Source of the DNA: Arsenophonus sp964026495
Lineage (GTDB): Bacteria > Pseudomonadota > Gammaproteobacteria > Enterobacterales > Enterobacteriaceae
Direction: 5' to 3'
Length of the DNA stretch: 64,000 bases
Assembly: GCF_964026495.1 (NCBI RefSeq)
Contig: NZ_OZ032148.1
Span: forward strand, 806,001-870,000
Positions 1 to 10,455 of this stretch are shown in pieces. Numbering within the stretch: position 1 is the stretch's first letter; every line of letters begins with the position of its first letter. Both the position numbers and the translations under genes were made by a program. The notes under the pieces were generated by a model that ran no database searches, was not told the DNA's origin, and worked only from the letters and a program-made list of their open reading frames with translations.

Positions 1-528
1 AATTTTTTAATTTAAAAAAATACATTTTCATTTAAATAACTTACTATAAATTTTTTTACAAAAACACAATTTTTAAAAATTCCTATTTATTTAATCAAAA
101 ATATACTCATATATTAACTAATATAGTATAAAAGAATAAATAACTGTTAAAGAAAAAATATTTAGCATTTATAAATTTCTGAATAATAAAATAAATTATA
201 GTAATAAAAAAAATACCACTACTATTCTTCTTTAAAAGGCTATTTAATATGTATTTTAATATTTCTACCAAATACTAAATTTAAAGTTATATTTCATATT
301 TTAAAATCAAAATACACATTTTTTATAATTTAATATAATTATTTTCATTAATATTTGATACACAAAAACATCAAATTAAATTTAATAATTTATTTAAAAC
401 TTAAACTATAAATATTCAATTATAATTTTATACATTAATATTTTTATTTATATAAACATATTTATTTTTTTTACCGATAATTAAACATTTATTTAATAAC
501 TAATAAAATAAATTACGAATCAACACCT
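1..528. other. Gene-free AT-rich spacer at the window edge
   Basis: No reading frame with recognisable protein similarity and no tRNA-like fold is visible. The sequence is almost entirely A/T with short homopolymer runs. It presumably contains the upstream region of the DedA gene that starts at 529, but no clear -35/-10 pair stands out above the A/T background. Confidence 0.6.
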
Positions 529-1071
529 ATGAAAATTAATGATTATATATCATATATAAATATATTTTTTTTAAAAAATAATTTACATCCGATAATATTA
601 TTTACTATTTTATTCATCATAGCAATGAGTAAATCTACCATTTTCTTATCTTCTTTCTTACCACCTGCATCTGTTATGCTAATAACTATTATTAGCATAA
701 GTTTTCCAACTCTAAATATTAATTTAATTTGGTTAGCAATTACTTTAGGAGGGACTACAGGTTCTATTATTTCTTATTATATAGGTTATCAAATAACTCA
801 AAAAAAAATTTGTGGTCAATTTTTAAATCGTTATCAACTGATACTTGATAATTCTTATAAAAAATTAATAAAAAAAGGAACAATAATATTATTTACTTCA
901 CGTTTTATCGCAATACTAAGATATACCATCCCATTGGCTGCAGGGATCTTATTAATGAAAAAAAGAAAAGTGTACATAACTTTTTTCTTATCTTCTGGAT
1001 TGTGGGCAATATTATATATATTAATTGTTAACGGTACATTTTCTATTATAAAATCAAAAATTTTTTTATAA
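529..1071 (+). CDS. DedA/VTT-family inner-membrane protein (short)
   Basis: Polytopic inner-membrane protein of the DedA family, whose members are linked to lipid-carrier flipping and membrane homeostasis. Hydrophobic stretches lie at about residues 22-58, 62-88, 118-140 and 148-170. Family landmarks present are GGTTGS (74-79) followed by ISYYIGY (80-86), and the C-terminal SRF (124-126), R131 and PLAAG (135-139) block. At 180 residues it is shorter than typical 220-255-residue DedA proteins, because the C-terminal segment is cut short. The early acidic position found in many family members reads MSKS here (33-36), with no glutamate. The start is the first ATG of the frame; no good Shine-Dalgarno precedes it. 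It could be a YabI-type paralogue; the exact paralogue is not resolved. It stands alone, upstream of mutS. Confidence 0.72.
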   Translation: MKINDYISYINIFFLKNNLHPIILFTILFIIAMSKSTIFLSSFLPPASVMLITIISISFPTLNINLIWLAITLGGTTGSIISYYIGYQITQKKICGQFLNRYQLILDNSYKKLIKKGTIILFTSRFIAILRYTIPLAAGILLMKKRKVYITFFLSSGLWAILYILIVNGTFSIIKSKIFL

Positions 1072-1767
1072 AATCAAGATTGTTTTATTACCAATAGAAT
1101 ATTAAACATAAAACACTAAAAATTAGTACATAAAATTTTATAAAAATATTTTATATATACAATATTATAAAAAATAATAATACGATTACAAGAATATTTT
1201 TATAAAAAAATAAATATTATTTTATCATCTACATTTTATTTATAAAAATTAATTATAAAATAAAAAAATGCAAATAATAAATTATTTTAGTAATATTTAA
1301 AAAACATTTATTTTATTAAAATTAGTATAGCATATGATCAAAAAACTGTATTTAAAAAAAATAACAAACCGTAAACATCACTATTTATTTAGTATTCTAT
1401 GAATCGAGATAAAATTAATCATATAGACAAAAATAATATCAAAAAATTAATTATAAATATTTATGATAAAAAATCACTGTATTTTAAATACATATCAATT
1501 AATTTATACTGTTATCTCATAAAAAAAAAATAGATTTTTTCATCTTTTAAATATAATCCATTAAATTTATTTGTACTAATATTTAATAAAATATTATTTT
1601 TTTCTTAAACAGTCTTGCAATACTTTTTAAGAAAAATATCACAAATATAATATTAATTAATATCATATTCATAACCTTTGAATATTAAATTCTGCATTTT
1701 AAAAATTTCAAAAAATAAAATATCATATAATATATATTTATTACACAGGAAATCAAAAAATACTATT
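1072..1767. other. AT-rich spacer between the DedA gene and mutS
   Basis: Nothing recognisable is present. A 44-codon frame at 1399..1533 ends in a ten-A run and resembles no protein I know, so it is not called. The mutS frame stays open upstream to a TTG at 1678, but the extra 30 codons have no counterpart in MutS proteins, so 1678-1767 is treated as spacer. Confidence 0.55.
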
Positions 1768-4206
1768 ATGATTAATCAAGAAAAAAATAAATTAGCAATC
1801 CATACTCCGATAATGCAACAATATCTCAAAATAAAAAAACAATATCCTGAAATTTTAGTATTTTATCAAATAGGTGATTTTTATGAATTATTTTTTGAAG
1901 ATGCCAAAAAAGCAGCATATCTTCTTGATATCACATTAACGAAACGTGGATTTTATGATGGAAAACCAATCCCTATGGCTGGAGTACCAATCCATGTAGC
2001 AGAAAATTATTTGAAAAAACTAGTACAATTAGGTGAATCAATTGCTATATGTGAACAAACAGAAAGCAATAATATTACTAAGGGGCTTATTGAACGAAAA
2101 GTTATACGCATTGTTACACCAGGAACAGTAAGTGATACTGCTTTCTTAGAAGAAAAAGAAGACAATCTATTAGCTGCAATTTTACAAAAAGATCATCGCT
2201 ATGGTTATGCAACTTTAGATATAAATTCAGGACGTTTCATCATTACTGAAACTAGTGATGAAAATACTATAAATGCTGAATTAGAACGTACCAAACCGAT
2301 AGAAATACTTTATCCAGAAAATTTTTTAAATATCTCATTACTGTCAAACATCAAATGGACACGTCGTCGTCCATTATGGGAATTTGATTTAGATACTGCT
2401 AAACAACAATTGAATCTTCAATTCAAAACGAAAGAATTAATAGGTTTTGGTGTTGAAAATGCTAAATTAGCATTAAAAGCAGCTGGTTGTCTCATACAAT
2501 ATGTCAAAAACACTCAATGTATAGCATTACCTCATATCAATAATATCATACTAAGACAAGAAAAAGAAAACATTATTCTCGATGCAGCTACAAGACGTAA
2601 TCTTGAATTAACTCAAAATTTATCTAATGGTGAAACAAAAAATACTTTAATTTCAATTCTTGACAAATGTGTTACTCCAATGGGTAGTCGTATGCTAAAA
2701 CGTTGGTTACATAATCCTATAAAAAATATCAATGTATTACTTAATCGCCAACAAACAATCATGCAGCTACAGATTTATTTTTCTGAATTACAACCCTTTT
2801 TAAAAAAAGTTGGAGATTTAGAACGTATACTTGCTCGTTTATCATTGCGTTCTGCAAAACCAAATGATTTAATTAAAATGCGTTATGCTTTTCAACAATT
2901 TGCAAATATTCATACTATATTGGATAAGATTAAACTTCCATATTTAAAAATATTACAATCACGTATTAATTCTTTTCAAGAATTACAAAAATTATTAGAA
3001 AAAGCAATTCTTATTGCACCATCATCTACAATACGTGATGGAGGAGTAATCGCTCCAGGATATAATGAAGAACTAGATAAATGGAGACAATTAGCTCATA
3101 ATAGTCATAATTATTTAAAAAATCTTGAACAAAAAGAAAAAAAAGAACTAGGAATAGAAAGTTTAAAAATTGGATTTAATACAATTCATGGCTACTACCT
3201 ACAAATTAGTCGCAAGGAAATTCATTTAATACCTATCCACTATATTCGTTGCCAAACATTAAAACATGTTGAAAGATTTTCTATTACTGAATTAAAAGAA
3301 TATGAAAAAAATATTTTAATCTCTAAAAATAAAACATTAATCATTGAAAAAAAACTTTATAACGAATTATTTAATTTACTATTACCCCATTTAAAAACTT
3401 TACAAAATAGTGCAGAAGCTTTAGCAGAATTAGATGTACTTAACAATTTAGCGGAACGAGCTAAAACTTTGAACTATAATTGCCCAATTTTTCATCAAAA
3501 AACTGGAATAAAAATTATAGACGGTCGCCATCCAATTATTGAACAAGTACTCAACAAACCATTTATTACAAATACACTATATTTATCACCAAAAAGACGT
3601 TTGTTAATTATTACTAGCCCTAATATGGGGGGGAAAAGTACTTATATGCGTCAAACAGCATTGATTACATTACTGGCTTATATTGGTAGTTTTGTCCCAG
3701 CAAAAAAAGCAATCATTGGTCCAATTGATAGAATATTTACACGTATTGGAGCTTCAGATAATCTTACAGCTGGTCGATCCACTTTTATGGTAGAAATGAT
3801 AGAAACAGCAAATATACTCCATAATGCAACTCCAAAAAGTTTAGTATTAATAGATGAAATTGGTCGTGGTACATCAACATATGATGGTCTTTCATTAGCT
3901 TGGGCATGTGCAGAATATTTACTGAATCACATCAAAGCAATAACATTATTCTCTACACATTATATTGAATTAACTTATTTAGCTAAAAAAAAAGAGGGTG
4001 TAGTTAATATTCATCTAGATGTAATAGAGCACAATAATAGTATTATTTTTATGCACAAAATAAAAGAAGGAGCGGCAAAAAAAAGCTATGGATTAGCAGT
4101 AGCATCTTTGGCAGGGATACCTAAAACAGTGATAAAACTAGCGAAAAAAAAATTTTTTGAATTAAAAAAATCATCTTCTTTACAAAAAGAAAGAACTTAC
4201 TCTTAA
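1768..4206 (+). CDS. mutS: DNA mismatch repair protein MutS
   Basis: ATPase that recognises base mismatches and small loops and recruits MutL. The mismatch-reading motif GDFYELF is at residues 36-42 (F38, E40). The Walker A element PNMGGKST is at about 618-625 and the Walker B/D-loop LIDEIGRGTSTYDG lies near 690-705, followed by the STHY switch. The frame is open from a TTG at 1678, but similarity to MutS begins only at M31 of that frame, HTPIMQQYL following closely, so I place the start at ATG 1768. An AGGA at 1747-1750 is rather far away for a Shine-Dalgarno. At 812 residues it is about 40 shorter than E. coli MutS and lacks most of the C-terminal tetramerisation/beta-clamp tail, while both core activities look intact. 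In enterics the gene lies near nlpD-rpoS, as here, but rpoS is gone. Confidence 0.95.
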   Translation: MINQEKNKLAIHTPIMQQYLKIKKQYPEILVFYQIGDFYELFFEDAKKAAYLLDITLTKRGFYDGKPIPMAGVPIHVAENYLKKLVQLGESIAICEQTESNNITKGLIERKVIRIVTPGTVSDTAFLEEKEDNLLAAILQKDHRYGYATLDINSGRFIITETSDENTINAELERTKPIEILYPENFLNISLLSNIKWTRRRPLWEFDLDTAKQQLNLQFKTKELIGFGVENAKLALKAAGCLIQYVKNTQCIALPHINNIILRQEKENIILDAATRRNLELTQNLSNGETKNTLISILDKCVTPMGSRMLKRWLHNPIKNINVLLNRQQTIMQLQIYFSELQPFLKKVGDLERILARLSLRSAKPNDLIKMRYAFQQFANIHTILDKIKLPYLKILQSRINSFQELQKLLEKAILIAPSSTIRDGGVIAPGYNEELDKWRQLAHNSHNYLKNLEQKEKKELGIESLKIGFNTIHGYYLQISRKEIHLIPIHYIRCQTLKHVERFSITELKEYEKNILISKNKTLIIEKKLYNELFNLLLPHLKTLQNSAEALAELDVLNNLAERAKTLNYNCPIFHQKTGIKIIDGRHPIIEQVLNKPFITNTLYLSPKRRLLIITSPNMGGKSTYMRQTALITLLAYIGSFVPAKKAIIGPIDRIFTRIGASDNLTAGRSTFMVEMIETANILHNATPKSLVLIDEIGRGTSTYDGLSLAWACAEYLLNHIKAITLFSTHYIELTYLAKKKEGVVNIHLDVIEHNNSIIFMHKIKEGAAKKSYGLAVASLAGIPKTVIKLAKKKFFELKKSSSLQKERTYS

Positions 4207-4487
4207 TTTATTATTAACAAAAAAACAAAAAAATAAAAATATTTTATTAATCTAAAAAAAATAAACTCTATTTAAAACGATATGAAGTTTTACATTTAAT
4301 TTATAAATTTAAAAAAATTGTTAAATAATGAAAATAATTTAATAAAAATTTGTTTTAATCAATTATTATTTTATATTAATACTTTTTAGTATAACATAAA
4401 AGCTATAAAAATTATTTTAAATTTTTATATACAATAAACTAAAAATATGATAAAAAACAAACTTAGAAATCTTTAAATTCTTTAAAT

Positions 4488-5513
4488 TTATTTTTTTGAT
4501 AAATAATGCAATGGATTAACTGATTTTCCTTTATAACGAATTTCAAAATGTAATCTAACTGAATTAGCACCAGTACTCCCCATAGTAGCAATTTTTTCTC
4601 CTTGTTTTACTTCATATTGATCGTCAACTAATATAGTATCATTATGAGCATAAGCACTTAAATAATCATCATTATGTTTAATAATTATAAGATTTCCATA
4701 TCCACGTAACGCATTACCTACATAAACAACTTTTCCTGCTGCAGCCGCAAAAATAGGTTGGCCTAATAAACCAACAATATCAATACCCTTGTTGCCACCT
4801 GGCATACCAGAAAAATATTGAATAATTCTTCCTTCAGTAGGCCAATACCATTTACCTATCGTATTGAATACATTTTTATTATCATTACTAATACTGGACG
4901 ATATACTTATTTTTGAGTTTCTGGAAACATTCAAATTATTGGATATTGTTGATAATCTCTTTTTTTCATCTCTGTTATTCTTTTTTAAGCGAGGATTTAT
5001 AATTATTTCTCTAGGAGAAATAGAGTTATTATCAATAGTCAGTATTTGTCCGATTGTTAATTGATAAGGTGGAATTACTTGATTGCGTCTTGCTAAATCG
5101 TAATAATTATTACCTGTTATCCAAGCAATATAAAATAAAGTATCACCTTTTTTGACAACATAAGTGTTTTTTTTGTAACTTCCTTTTTGAATATTGCTAT
5201 AATTTCTCTCATATTTTATAAAATTATTATTTTTAGAATCAGATGTTGAATTTAATATTTTTTCATACATCGAATCATTTATAATCTGCTTATCATTCCT
5301 AAGCAAGAGATTTTTAGAATATGAAAGAATATTTTTACTATCCAATAGTACTTTTTTAGAAGAAAAAGTATTAGTTTTATTTTCCGTATCATAAATACTA
5401 CTAATAGGTGTAAAAGATTGATAGGGTTTTGTAGAACAACCAATCAAAAAAAGACTTGTTATTATATAAATAATGGCCCATTCAATTACATATTTTGGGC
5501 TATCAAAATTCAT
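4488..5513 (-). CDS. nlpD: Murein hydrolase activator NlpD (lipoprotein)
   Basis: Outer-membrane lipoprotein that activates the septal amidase AmiC during cell separation. It has a signal peptide with lipobox LIGC (C26), a long low-complexity Ser/Asn/Lys linker, a LysM peptidoglycan-binding domain (about 117-161, starting YVVKKGDTL) and a C-terminal LytM/M23 domain (about 222-338). The LytM domain is catalytically degenerate, as is normal for NlpD: the metal-binding HxxxD position reads NKGID and the HxH position reads AHND. GYGNLIIIKHNDDYLSAYAH is nearly identical to the E. coli protein. It is 341 residues long, against about 379 in E. coli; the linker is the shortened part. In enterics rpoS follows immediately downstream and its promoter lies inside nlpD. 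Here only spacer separates nlpD from the convergent mutS. Confidence 0.93.
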   Translation of the reverse strand: MNFDSPKYVIEWAIIYIITSLFLIGCSTKPYQSFTPISSIYDTENKTNTFSSKKVLLDSKNILSYSKNLLLRNDKQIINDSMYEKILNSTSDSKNNNFIKYERNYSNIQKGSYKKNTYVVKKGDTLFYIAWITGNNYYDLARRNQVIPPYQLTIGQILTIDNNSISPREIIINPRLKKNNRDEKKRLSTISNNLNVSRNSKISISSSISNDNKNVFNTIGKWYWPTEGRIIQYFSGMPGGNKGIDIVGLLGQPIFAAAAGKVVYVGNALRGYGNLIIIKHNDDYLSAYAHNDTILVDDQYEVKQGEKIATMGSTGANSVRLHFEIRYKGKSVNPLHYLSKK

Positions 5514-6074
5514 ACTTTTTCTCCAAGAAAAATCTTTAATAATATCTTTAAAATAAGAATTACCATAAATAATAATAGCTAAAAAATAATTTTTTCATAA
5601 AAATAATTATATTTTAAATTATTAATTCCTAATATATTATTAATTTTACAAAAAATAAATATTTTAAAATTAATGAAAGATTTTAAACAGAATTTTACTA
5701 TTAATAATTTATGATTATCAAATGATTAATAAAATTTCTATAAATATTATTTTTAAATAACATAAATAAACAATAAACAAATAATCCAATATCATTCAAA
5801 GAAATTTTATAAAAAATATTATATTAAGAACCTATTAATTCTATAGTATATTCCTCAATAGAATCTTATTTTTTCTGCATCATATATTTTTAATTTATTA
5901 AAAATATATCCTTAATTACAACCATAACAAACAAAAAATAAAATATATTAAAACATAACATATATTTTTTTTATAAAAAAAATTCTTTTTTAAGAAAAAT
6001 ATACAACAGTAAAAATATTCTAAAAAATATCTGATAAATAAATATTCATATATAATCAAAAAAAACTAAAAAAC
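5514..6074. other. Spacer in the place of pcm
   Basis: In enterics pcm (protein isoaspartate methyltransferase) lies between surE and nlpD. This 560-bp stretch has no methyltransferase-like reading frame on either strand and no remnant I can recognise. It is AT-rich with scattered stops in all frames, so pcm appears fully eroded. Confidence 0.55.
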
Positions 6075-6836
6075 TTAATTTGACTCACTTTTTTCTGCCG
6101 TTATCAACCAATCTTTCACAATTTTTTTAACTTTATAAGCAGTCAAATCTACTTGTAATGGTGTAATAGATACATATCCAGCTTCTACTGCAGCAAAATC
6201 TGTATCTGGAGCTGCATCAGATATTTTTCCAACAGGTCCTAACCAATAAACTATATCTCCTCGTGGATCTTCTAAAGAATAAACATTTTGAGAAGCATAT
6301 CGACTGCCACATCGGGTTACTTTATACCCTTGAATTTCAGATAAAAGAATATCAGGAACATTAATATTAAGAATATTTCCTGCACTCAACGGTTTCTTTT
6401 GCAATAATTTCAATACATAACAAGTTACTTCTGCTGCTGTTTGATAATGTTTATTACCATTTAATGAAATTGCTAATGCGGGTAATCCAAGATGACGACC
6501 TTCTGTTGCTGCTGCTACTGTACCAGAATAAATTATATCATCACCTAAATTTGGGCCACAATTAATCCCTGAAATCACTATTTCAGGATATGGTGAAATA
6601 AGCTGATTAACACCTAAATATACACAATCAGATGGAGTACCTTGTACTGAAATATCTCCATTTTCTAATCGAATTATTCTTAATGGTTTATGAAGTGTTA
6701 ATGCATTTGATGTTCCACTTTGATTTCTGTCAGGTGCAATAACTTGAACAGAATAATATTTACGTAACATAGTAGAAAGAATTTGAATCCCAGGAGCTGT
6801 CACACCGTCATCATTACTTAGCAATATCCTTAGCAT
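6075..6836 (-). CDS. surE: 5'/3'-nucleotidase SurE
   Basis: Metal-dependent nucleoside monophosphate phosphatase (survival protein E), also able to act on short polyphosphate. The N-terminal metal site LLSNDDGVTAPGI (D9, D10) is intact. NQSGTSNALT supplies the conserved serine/asparagine, and SGINCGPNLGDDIIYSGTVAAA the second metal and dimer region. The length of 253 matches E. coli SurE. It starts with ATG at 6836, preceded on its strand by an AACGAGAT stretch with weak ribosome-binding potential. It keeps the ancestral order ispF-(truD)-surE-(pcm)-nlpD, but both bracketed genes are gone, so it now stands alone. Confidence 0.95.
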   Translation of the reverse strand: MLRILLSNDDGVTAPGIQILSTMLRKYYSVQVIAPDRNQSGTSNALTLHKPLRIIRLENGDISVQGTPSDCVYLGVNQLISPYPEIVISGINCGPNLGDDIIYSGTVAAATEGRHLGLPALAISLNGNKHYQTAAEVTCYVLKLLQKKPLSAGNILNINVPDILLSEIQGYKVTRCGSRYASQNVYSLEDPRGDIVYWLGPVGKISDAAPDTDFAAVEAGYVSITPLQVDLTAYKVKKIVKDWLITAEKSESN

Positions 6837-7622
6837 TATAATATCTCGTTAACTTAAATCAAAAAAATACAAAAATTTTACTGCTTTATGGAAGTATGAT
6901 ATCCAATATTAATAAATTTAAAATAAAACCATAATATTTTTTATCAAGAAACGTTAATAATAAATAAATATGATTAAAAAATAAAAATATATATTTATTA
7001 AATTAATTTCTTCAAAAATGTCTATTTTTTTATTTTAAAATTATTTGCTAATAATACAAATAATTGAATTTTTAATACACATATATAAATTTTAATATAT
7101 TATTAAAAAATAAATAATACTTTTAATAAAAAGTAAATTATAAACAAAACATCAATTATTTATATATTATTTAAATAAATACTAAATTCAATACATAAAA
7201 ATCGCTAATTAATATAATTAGTATTATTGCATTTATTAAAAAAATCACATAAATATATTGCGAAATATTTTACAAACTCTTACAAAATATGAATTTATAT
7301 CAAATAAATTTTATTAAAAAACTTTAAAATAACATTTTTAAAACAAATAAAAGTTTGTATCATTAAAATACATGAAAAAAAATAAAAAAATATTTAATGC
7401 ATAATTTATTATTTTATTTTTCCTTATAAAATTTATTTAATATTATTAAAATATAATTATCAAAATTTTATAAATTAAAATCAATAAAATTCTAGTTTTT
7501 TAAAATGCATTAAATATATAAAACCATAAAAATAATTTAATAATCTTATCATATTTATTAAAAATTAAAATACTTCATTTATAATTTATATTTTTAAAAA
7601 ATTATATCAAAGTTTTATTTTA
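6837..7622. other. Spacer in the place of truD
   Basis: In enterics truD (tRNA pseudouridine-13 synthase) sits between ispF and surE. These 786 bp contain no frame resembling TruD and no recognisable fragment. They are A/T-dominated, with short direct repeats only. Confidence 0.55.
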
Positions 7623-8120
7623 CTATTTACGCATACTTAATTTATAAATATTACTTTTTATTAAAGCTAACACTTCACACGCAATACCTTCTTCTCGACC
7701 TATAAACCCCAATTTTTCAGTAGTAGTGCTTTTAATATTTATTTTATTAATATCAGAAGACAAATCATTTGCTATATTTTTTCGCATATCTTGAATATAT
7801 GGTAACATTTTAGGAACTTGTGCAATAATAGTGATGTCTAAATTACTAATAATATATCCATTTTTTATTACTTGATCATAAGCTATTCGTAATAAATTAC
7901 GACTATTTATATCTTTAAAATCAGAATTTTTATCAGAAAATAATAAACCAATATCTCCTAATGCTGCTGCACCAAGCAAAGCATCAATTAATGCATGTAA
8001 TAACACATCACCATCTGAATGAGCAATTAATCCTTTTCTATAAATAATTTTAACACCTCCAAGTATAATAGGGCCATTACCACCAAATTTATGCACATCA
8101 AATCCGTGCCCGATTCGCAT
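7623..8120 (-). CDS. ispF: 2-C-methyl-D-erythritol 2,4-cyclodiphosphate synthase
   Basis: Converts CDP-ME 2-phosphate to MEcPP with release of CMP, the fifth step of the MEP isoprenoid pathway. The zinc ligands are visible in IGHGFDVH (D8, H10) and in the HSDGDVLLHAL block (H42 region). The TTEKLGFIGREEGIA C-terminal block that binds CDP is intact. It has 165 residues, slightly longer than the 159 of E. coli because of a short C-terminal extension. It lies 43 bp downstream of ispD and is presumably co-transcribed, as in most enterics. Confidence 0.95.
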   Translation of the reverse strand: MRIGHGFDVHKFGGNGPIILGGVKIIYRKGLIAHSDGDVLLHALIDALLGAAALGDIGLLFSDKNSDFKDINSRNLLRIAYDQVIKNGYIISNLDITIIAQVPKMLPYIQDMRKNIANDLSSDINKINIKSTTTEKLGFIGREEGIACEVLALIKSNIYKLSMRK

Positions 8121-8163
8121 ATAAGAATTACTCCTTAATCAAAAAAACTGTTAAAAAATATTT

Positions 8164-8895
8164 TTATTCATTGCGATGAGAAAGATAAAATTTAAGCAAT
8201 AACAAATCTTCTGGTTGAGTCACTTTTAGATTATCACTTCTACCTTCTAACAATTGCGGGTGATAACCACAGTATTCCAATGCTGAAGCATCATCTGTAA
8301 TAATTGCTTTTTGTTTTAAAGCTTGAATTAAACAATTAGTAATTAAGGTTAAAGGAAAAAACTGAGGTGTTAATGCATGCCACAGCTCACTTCTTTCAAC
8401 AGTATAATTAATGTCAATTGTTCCTTTAATTGAACATTTTATAGTATCTCTTACTGGTATAGCTAAAATACCACCAGAAGAAGATTGATGAGTGTCAATA
8501 AAATGAATAATATTATCTAAATCAGAGTGATGTAAACAAGGACGTACTGCATCATGAACTAATACCCAACAAGAATCTAATAATACGTTGTTTGATAAAT
8601 AATGCAATCCGGCTAAAACAGAATAAGATCTTTGAGAACCACCAATGACTGTTTTAATAATTGAATGTTTTGAAATAGCTAATTCATAAAAAAAAATATC
8701 GTTTTCACGCAACAAAACAATAATTTTCGAAATTCTTGAATTCTGTAATAAAGTTGATAATGTATATTCAATAATTGTTTTTCCTGCTATTTTCAAATAT
8801 TGTTTAGGATAATCCACTTGCATTCTCTTACCAATACCAGCAGCAGGTACTAATGCAACAATTTGTGTTTTATGATGAGATATACGATGATACAT
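8164..8895 (-). CDS. ispD: 2-C-methyl-D-erythritol 4-phosphate cytidylyltransferase
   Basis: Transfers CMP from CTP to MEP in the third step of isoprenoid precursor synthesis. The nucleotide-binding motif PAAGIGKRM (about residues 17-25) and the PKQYL motif follow the start. WVLVHDAVRPC, GGILAIPVRDTIK and the C-terminal TDDASALEY and VTQPEDL blocks are all present. The 243-residue length is close to the E. coli 236. It is upstream of ispF and downstream of ftsB, the standard ftsB-ispD-ispF order, but the ftsB-ispD junction, overlapping in E. coli, has opened to about 107 bp. Confidence 0.95.
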   Translation of the reverse strand: MYHRISHHKTQIVALVPAAGIGKRMQVDYPKQYLKIAGKTIIEYTLSTLLQNSRISKIIVLLRENDIFFYELAISKHSIIKTVIGGSQRSYSVLAGLHYLSNNVLLDSCWVLVHDAVRPCLHHSDLDNIIHFIDTHQSSSGGILAIPVRDTIKCSIKGTIDINYTVERSELWHALTPQFFPLTLITNCLIQALKQKAIITDDASALEYCGYHPQLLEGRSDNLKVTQPEDLLLLKFYLSHRNE

Positions 8896-9002
8896 TATTT
8901 TTAATAATTAATTATAATTTTTACAATAGTGTAATTATTTATGATTCTGCTCTGAAGAGCAAAAAATATTTTTTTAATATATAATATTCAAATTAAATGT
9001 TA

Positions 9003-9305
9003 CTATTTTTTTTTTTCAGAAATAAACGTGTTATTTTTTATAATACGATAAAAAGATTCACCAGGTTTAATCATCATCAATTCAGACCGTGCTCTTTCTT
9101 CGATAACTTCAAGACCTTCTGCTTTTAAATCATCTACTTCGGAAAACAAATATTTATTACGTGATTTTAAAATCATATTTAATCTTTCTAAAGATAAAAT
9201 TTCATTTTTAAGACGCATATAATCATAAACACCATTTTTACCTAACCATAGAGAATACTGTAAACAAAATAAAACTATCAACAAAATAATCATGAATACA
9301 CGCAT
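9003..9305 (-). CDS. ftsB: Cell division protein FtsB
   Basis: Small bitopic divisome protein that forms a complex with FtsL and FtsQ. It has a single N-terminal membrane helix (about residues 3-20), then the conserved LQYSLWLGKNGV, a coiled coil (about 30-65), and the ERARSELMMIKPGESFYR block. Length is 100, against 103 in E. coli. The coding sequence ends in an uninterrupted run of eleven A on its own strand (plus-strand T 9006-9016) directly before TAG, so replication slippage could easily alter the last residues. It heads the ftsB-ispD-ispF group. Confidence 0.92.
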   Translation of the reverse strand: MRVFMIILLIVLFCLQYSLWLGKNGVYDYMRLKNEILSLERLNMILKSRNKYLFSEVDDLKAEGLEVIEERARSELMMIKPGESFYRIIKNNTFISEKKK

Positions 9306-10455
9306 GTAAAGTCCATAAATTTGTAATTATCACTCCACAACTAACTTTAATAAAGTTATTTACAAAAACATATCATGCATAAATATTAAATATTGACTTA
9401 TATAAAATTTATTTTTCTAAAAAAATACTTTATATTTTTATCTAAAAAATTAAATTTATTAATTTAATAAAGAAAAATACTTTTAATTAAATATTGAATA
9501 TCATCCTCAAAAATAAAATATTATCAAAAATTCTATAATATAATTATTATAATTATTAAATTATTAATTTAGATAATTAAAAAATTGATTAATTAATATT
9601 TTTTAACTGTATAAAAAATAAAAAGTTTCAATAATTATTTCATTTTAATATTATCATATATTAATATATTAAAACTATAAAGCATCATGATACATTAATA
9701 ATTTAATATTTTTGAAAAATTAATCTGCAATTAATTTAAATCTTAGAAATGAATTAATCATATTTAATAATATTATTAACCAATTTTATTTTTAGATTAA
9801 ATTAATTAAAAATTATAATTTATAAAATAACTATAAGATATTATATTTATAAAAATGATAAAGATAAATTATATTAATTTTAATATGTTTTTTTATTCAA
9901 GTATTTTTTGACTTTTACAAAAAAAACTTTAAAACTACTTTAAAAGTATTACGTATTAGTTTCATTAAAACGTAATGCTAAACATGCAATATTAGCAATA
10001 TCAATAATATATAAACATATCAGAAAAAGATATATATTATAAAAATACAGACAGAAAAAATCTTTTAAAAATTTTGTTATTATTGAAGATATGTATATAA
10101 TCATTTTTTAAAAAATTATCATGTATTACTTGCCAAACTCCTTGTTTATCAAAATTTTAAGATTAATATAAATATTAATTTTTATAAATATTAAACATAT
10201 TTTATTAGAAATCATTATACAAATATCGCATAAAATACATTAATAATTAAAATTTTATATTATTCAAAAATAAAAAATTAAAATAAAAGATGATTTAACG
10301 ATTAATTTTGTAATGATTTCATAAATAAGAAATAAAACTTAATAAATTCTTGTTTTTTATATCAAACATTTTAATAATCTATTTATCCATAATAATATAC
10401 CTATATTACATAAAATATATTTTTTAATTTTAAAAATTATTACATAATAATATAA
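9306..10455. other. Long gene-free spacer between ftsB and ihfA
   Basis: These 1150 bp contain no supportable gene. A minus-strand stretch near 9960-10010 could encode a short DIANIACLAL-like peptide with slightly higher GC, but it is too short to identify. Two ancestral synteny blocks meet here: ftsB belongs to the mutS-side block and ihfA to the thrS block. Confidence 0.5.

Noticed and set aside
1399..1533. 44-codon plus-strand frame upstream of mutS
   Set aside because: No similarity to a known protein, no ribosome-binding site, and it ends in a ten-A run; frames of this size arise by chance in A/T-rich DNA.
4488..5513. Loss of catalytic metal ligands in the NlpD LytM domain
   Set aside because: This degeneracy is normal for NlpD, which activates AmiC and is not itself an enzyme.
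8949..8960. Small palindrome GCTCTGAAGAGC between ispD and ftsB followed by A/T runs
   Set aside because: The stem is only four to five pairs, and the T run lies on the strand that carries no upstream gene, so it is not a convincing terminator.
9960..10010. Minus-strand stretch reading DIANIACLALRFNE
   Set aside because: Too short to identify and bounded by stops; possibly a coding remnant, but no family can be named.
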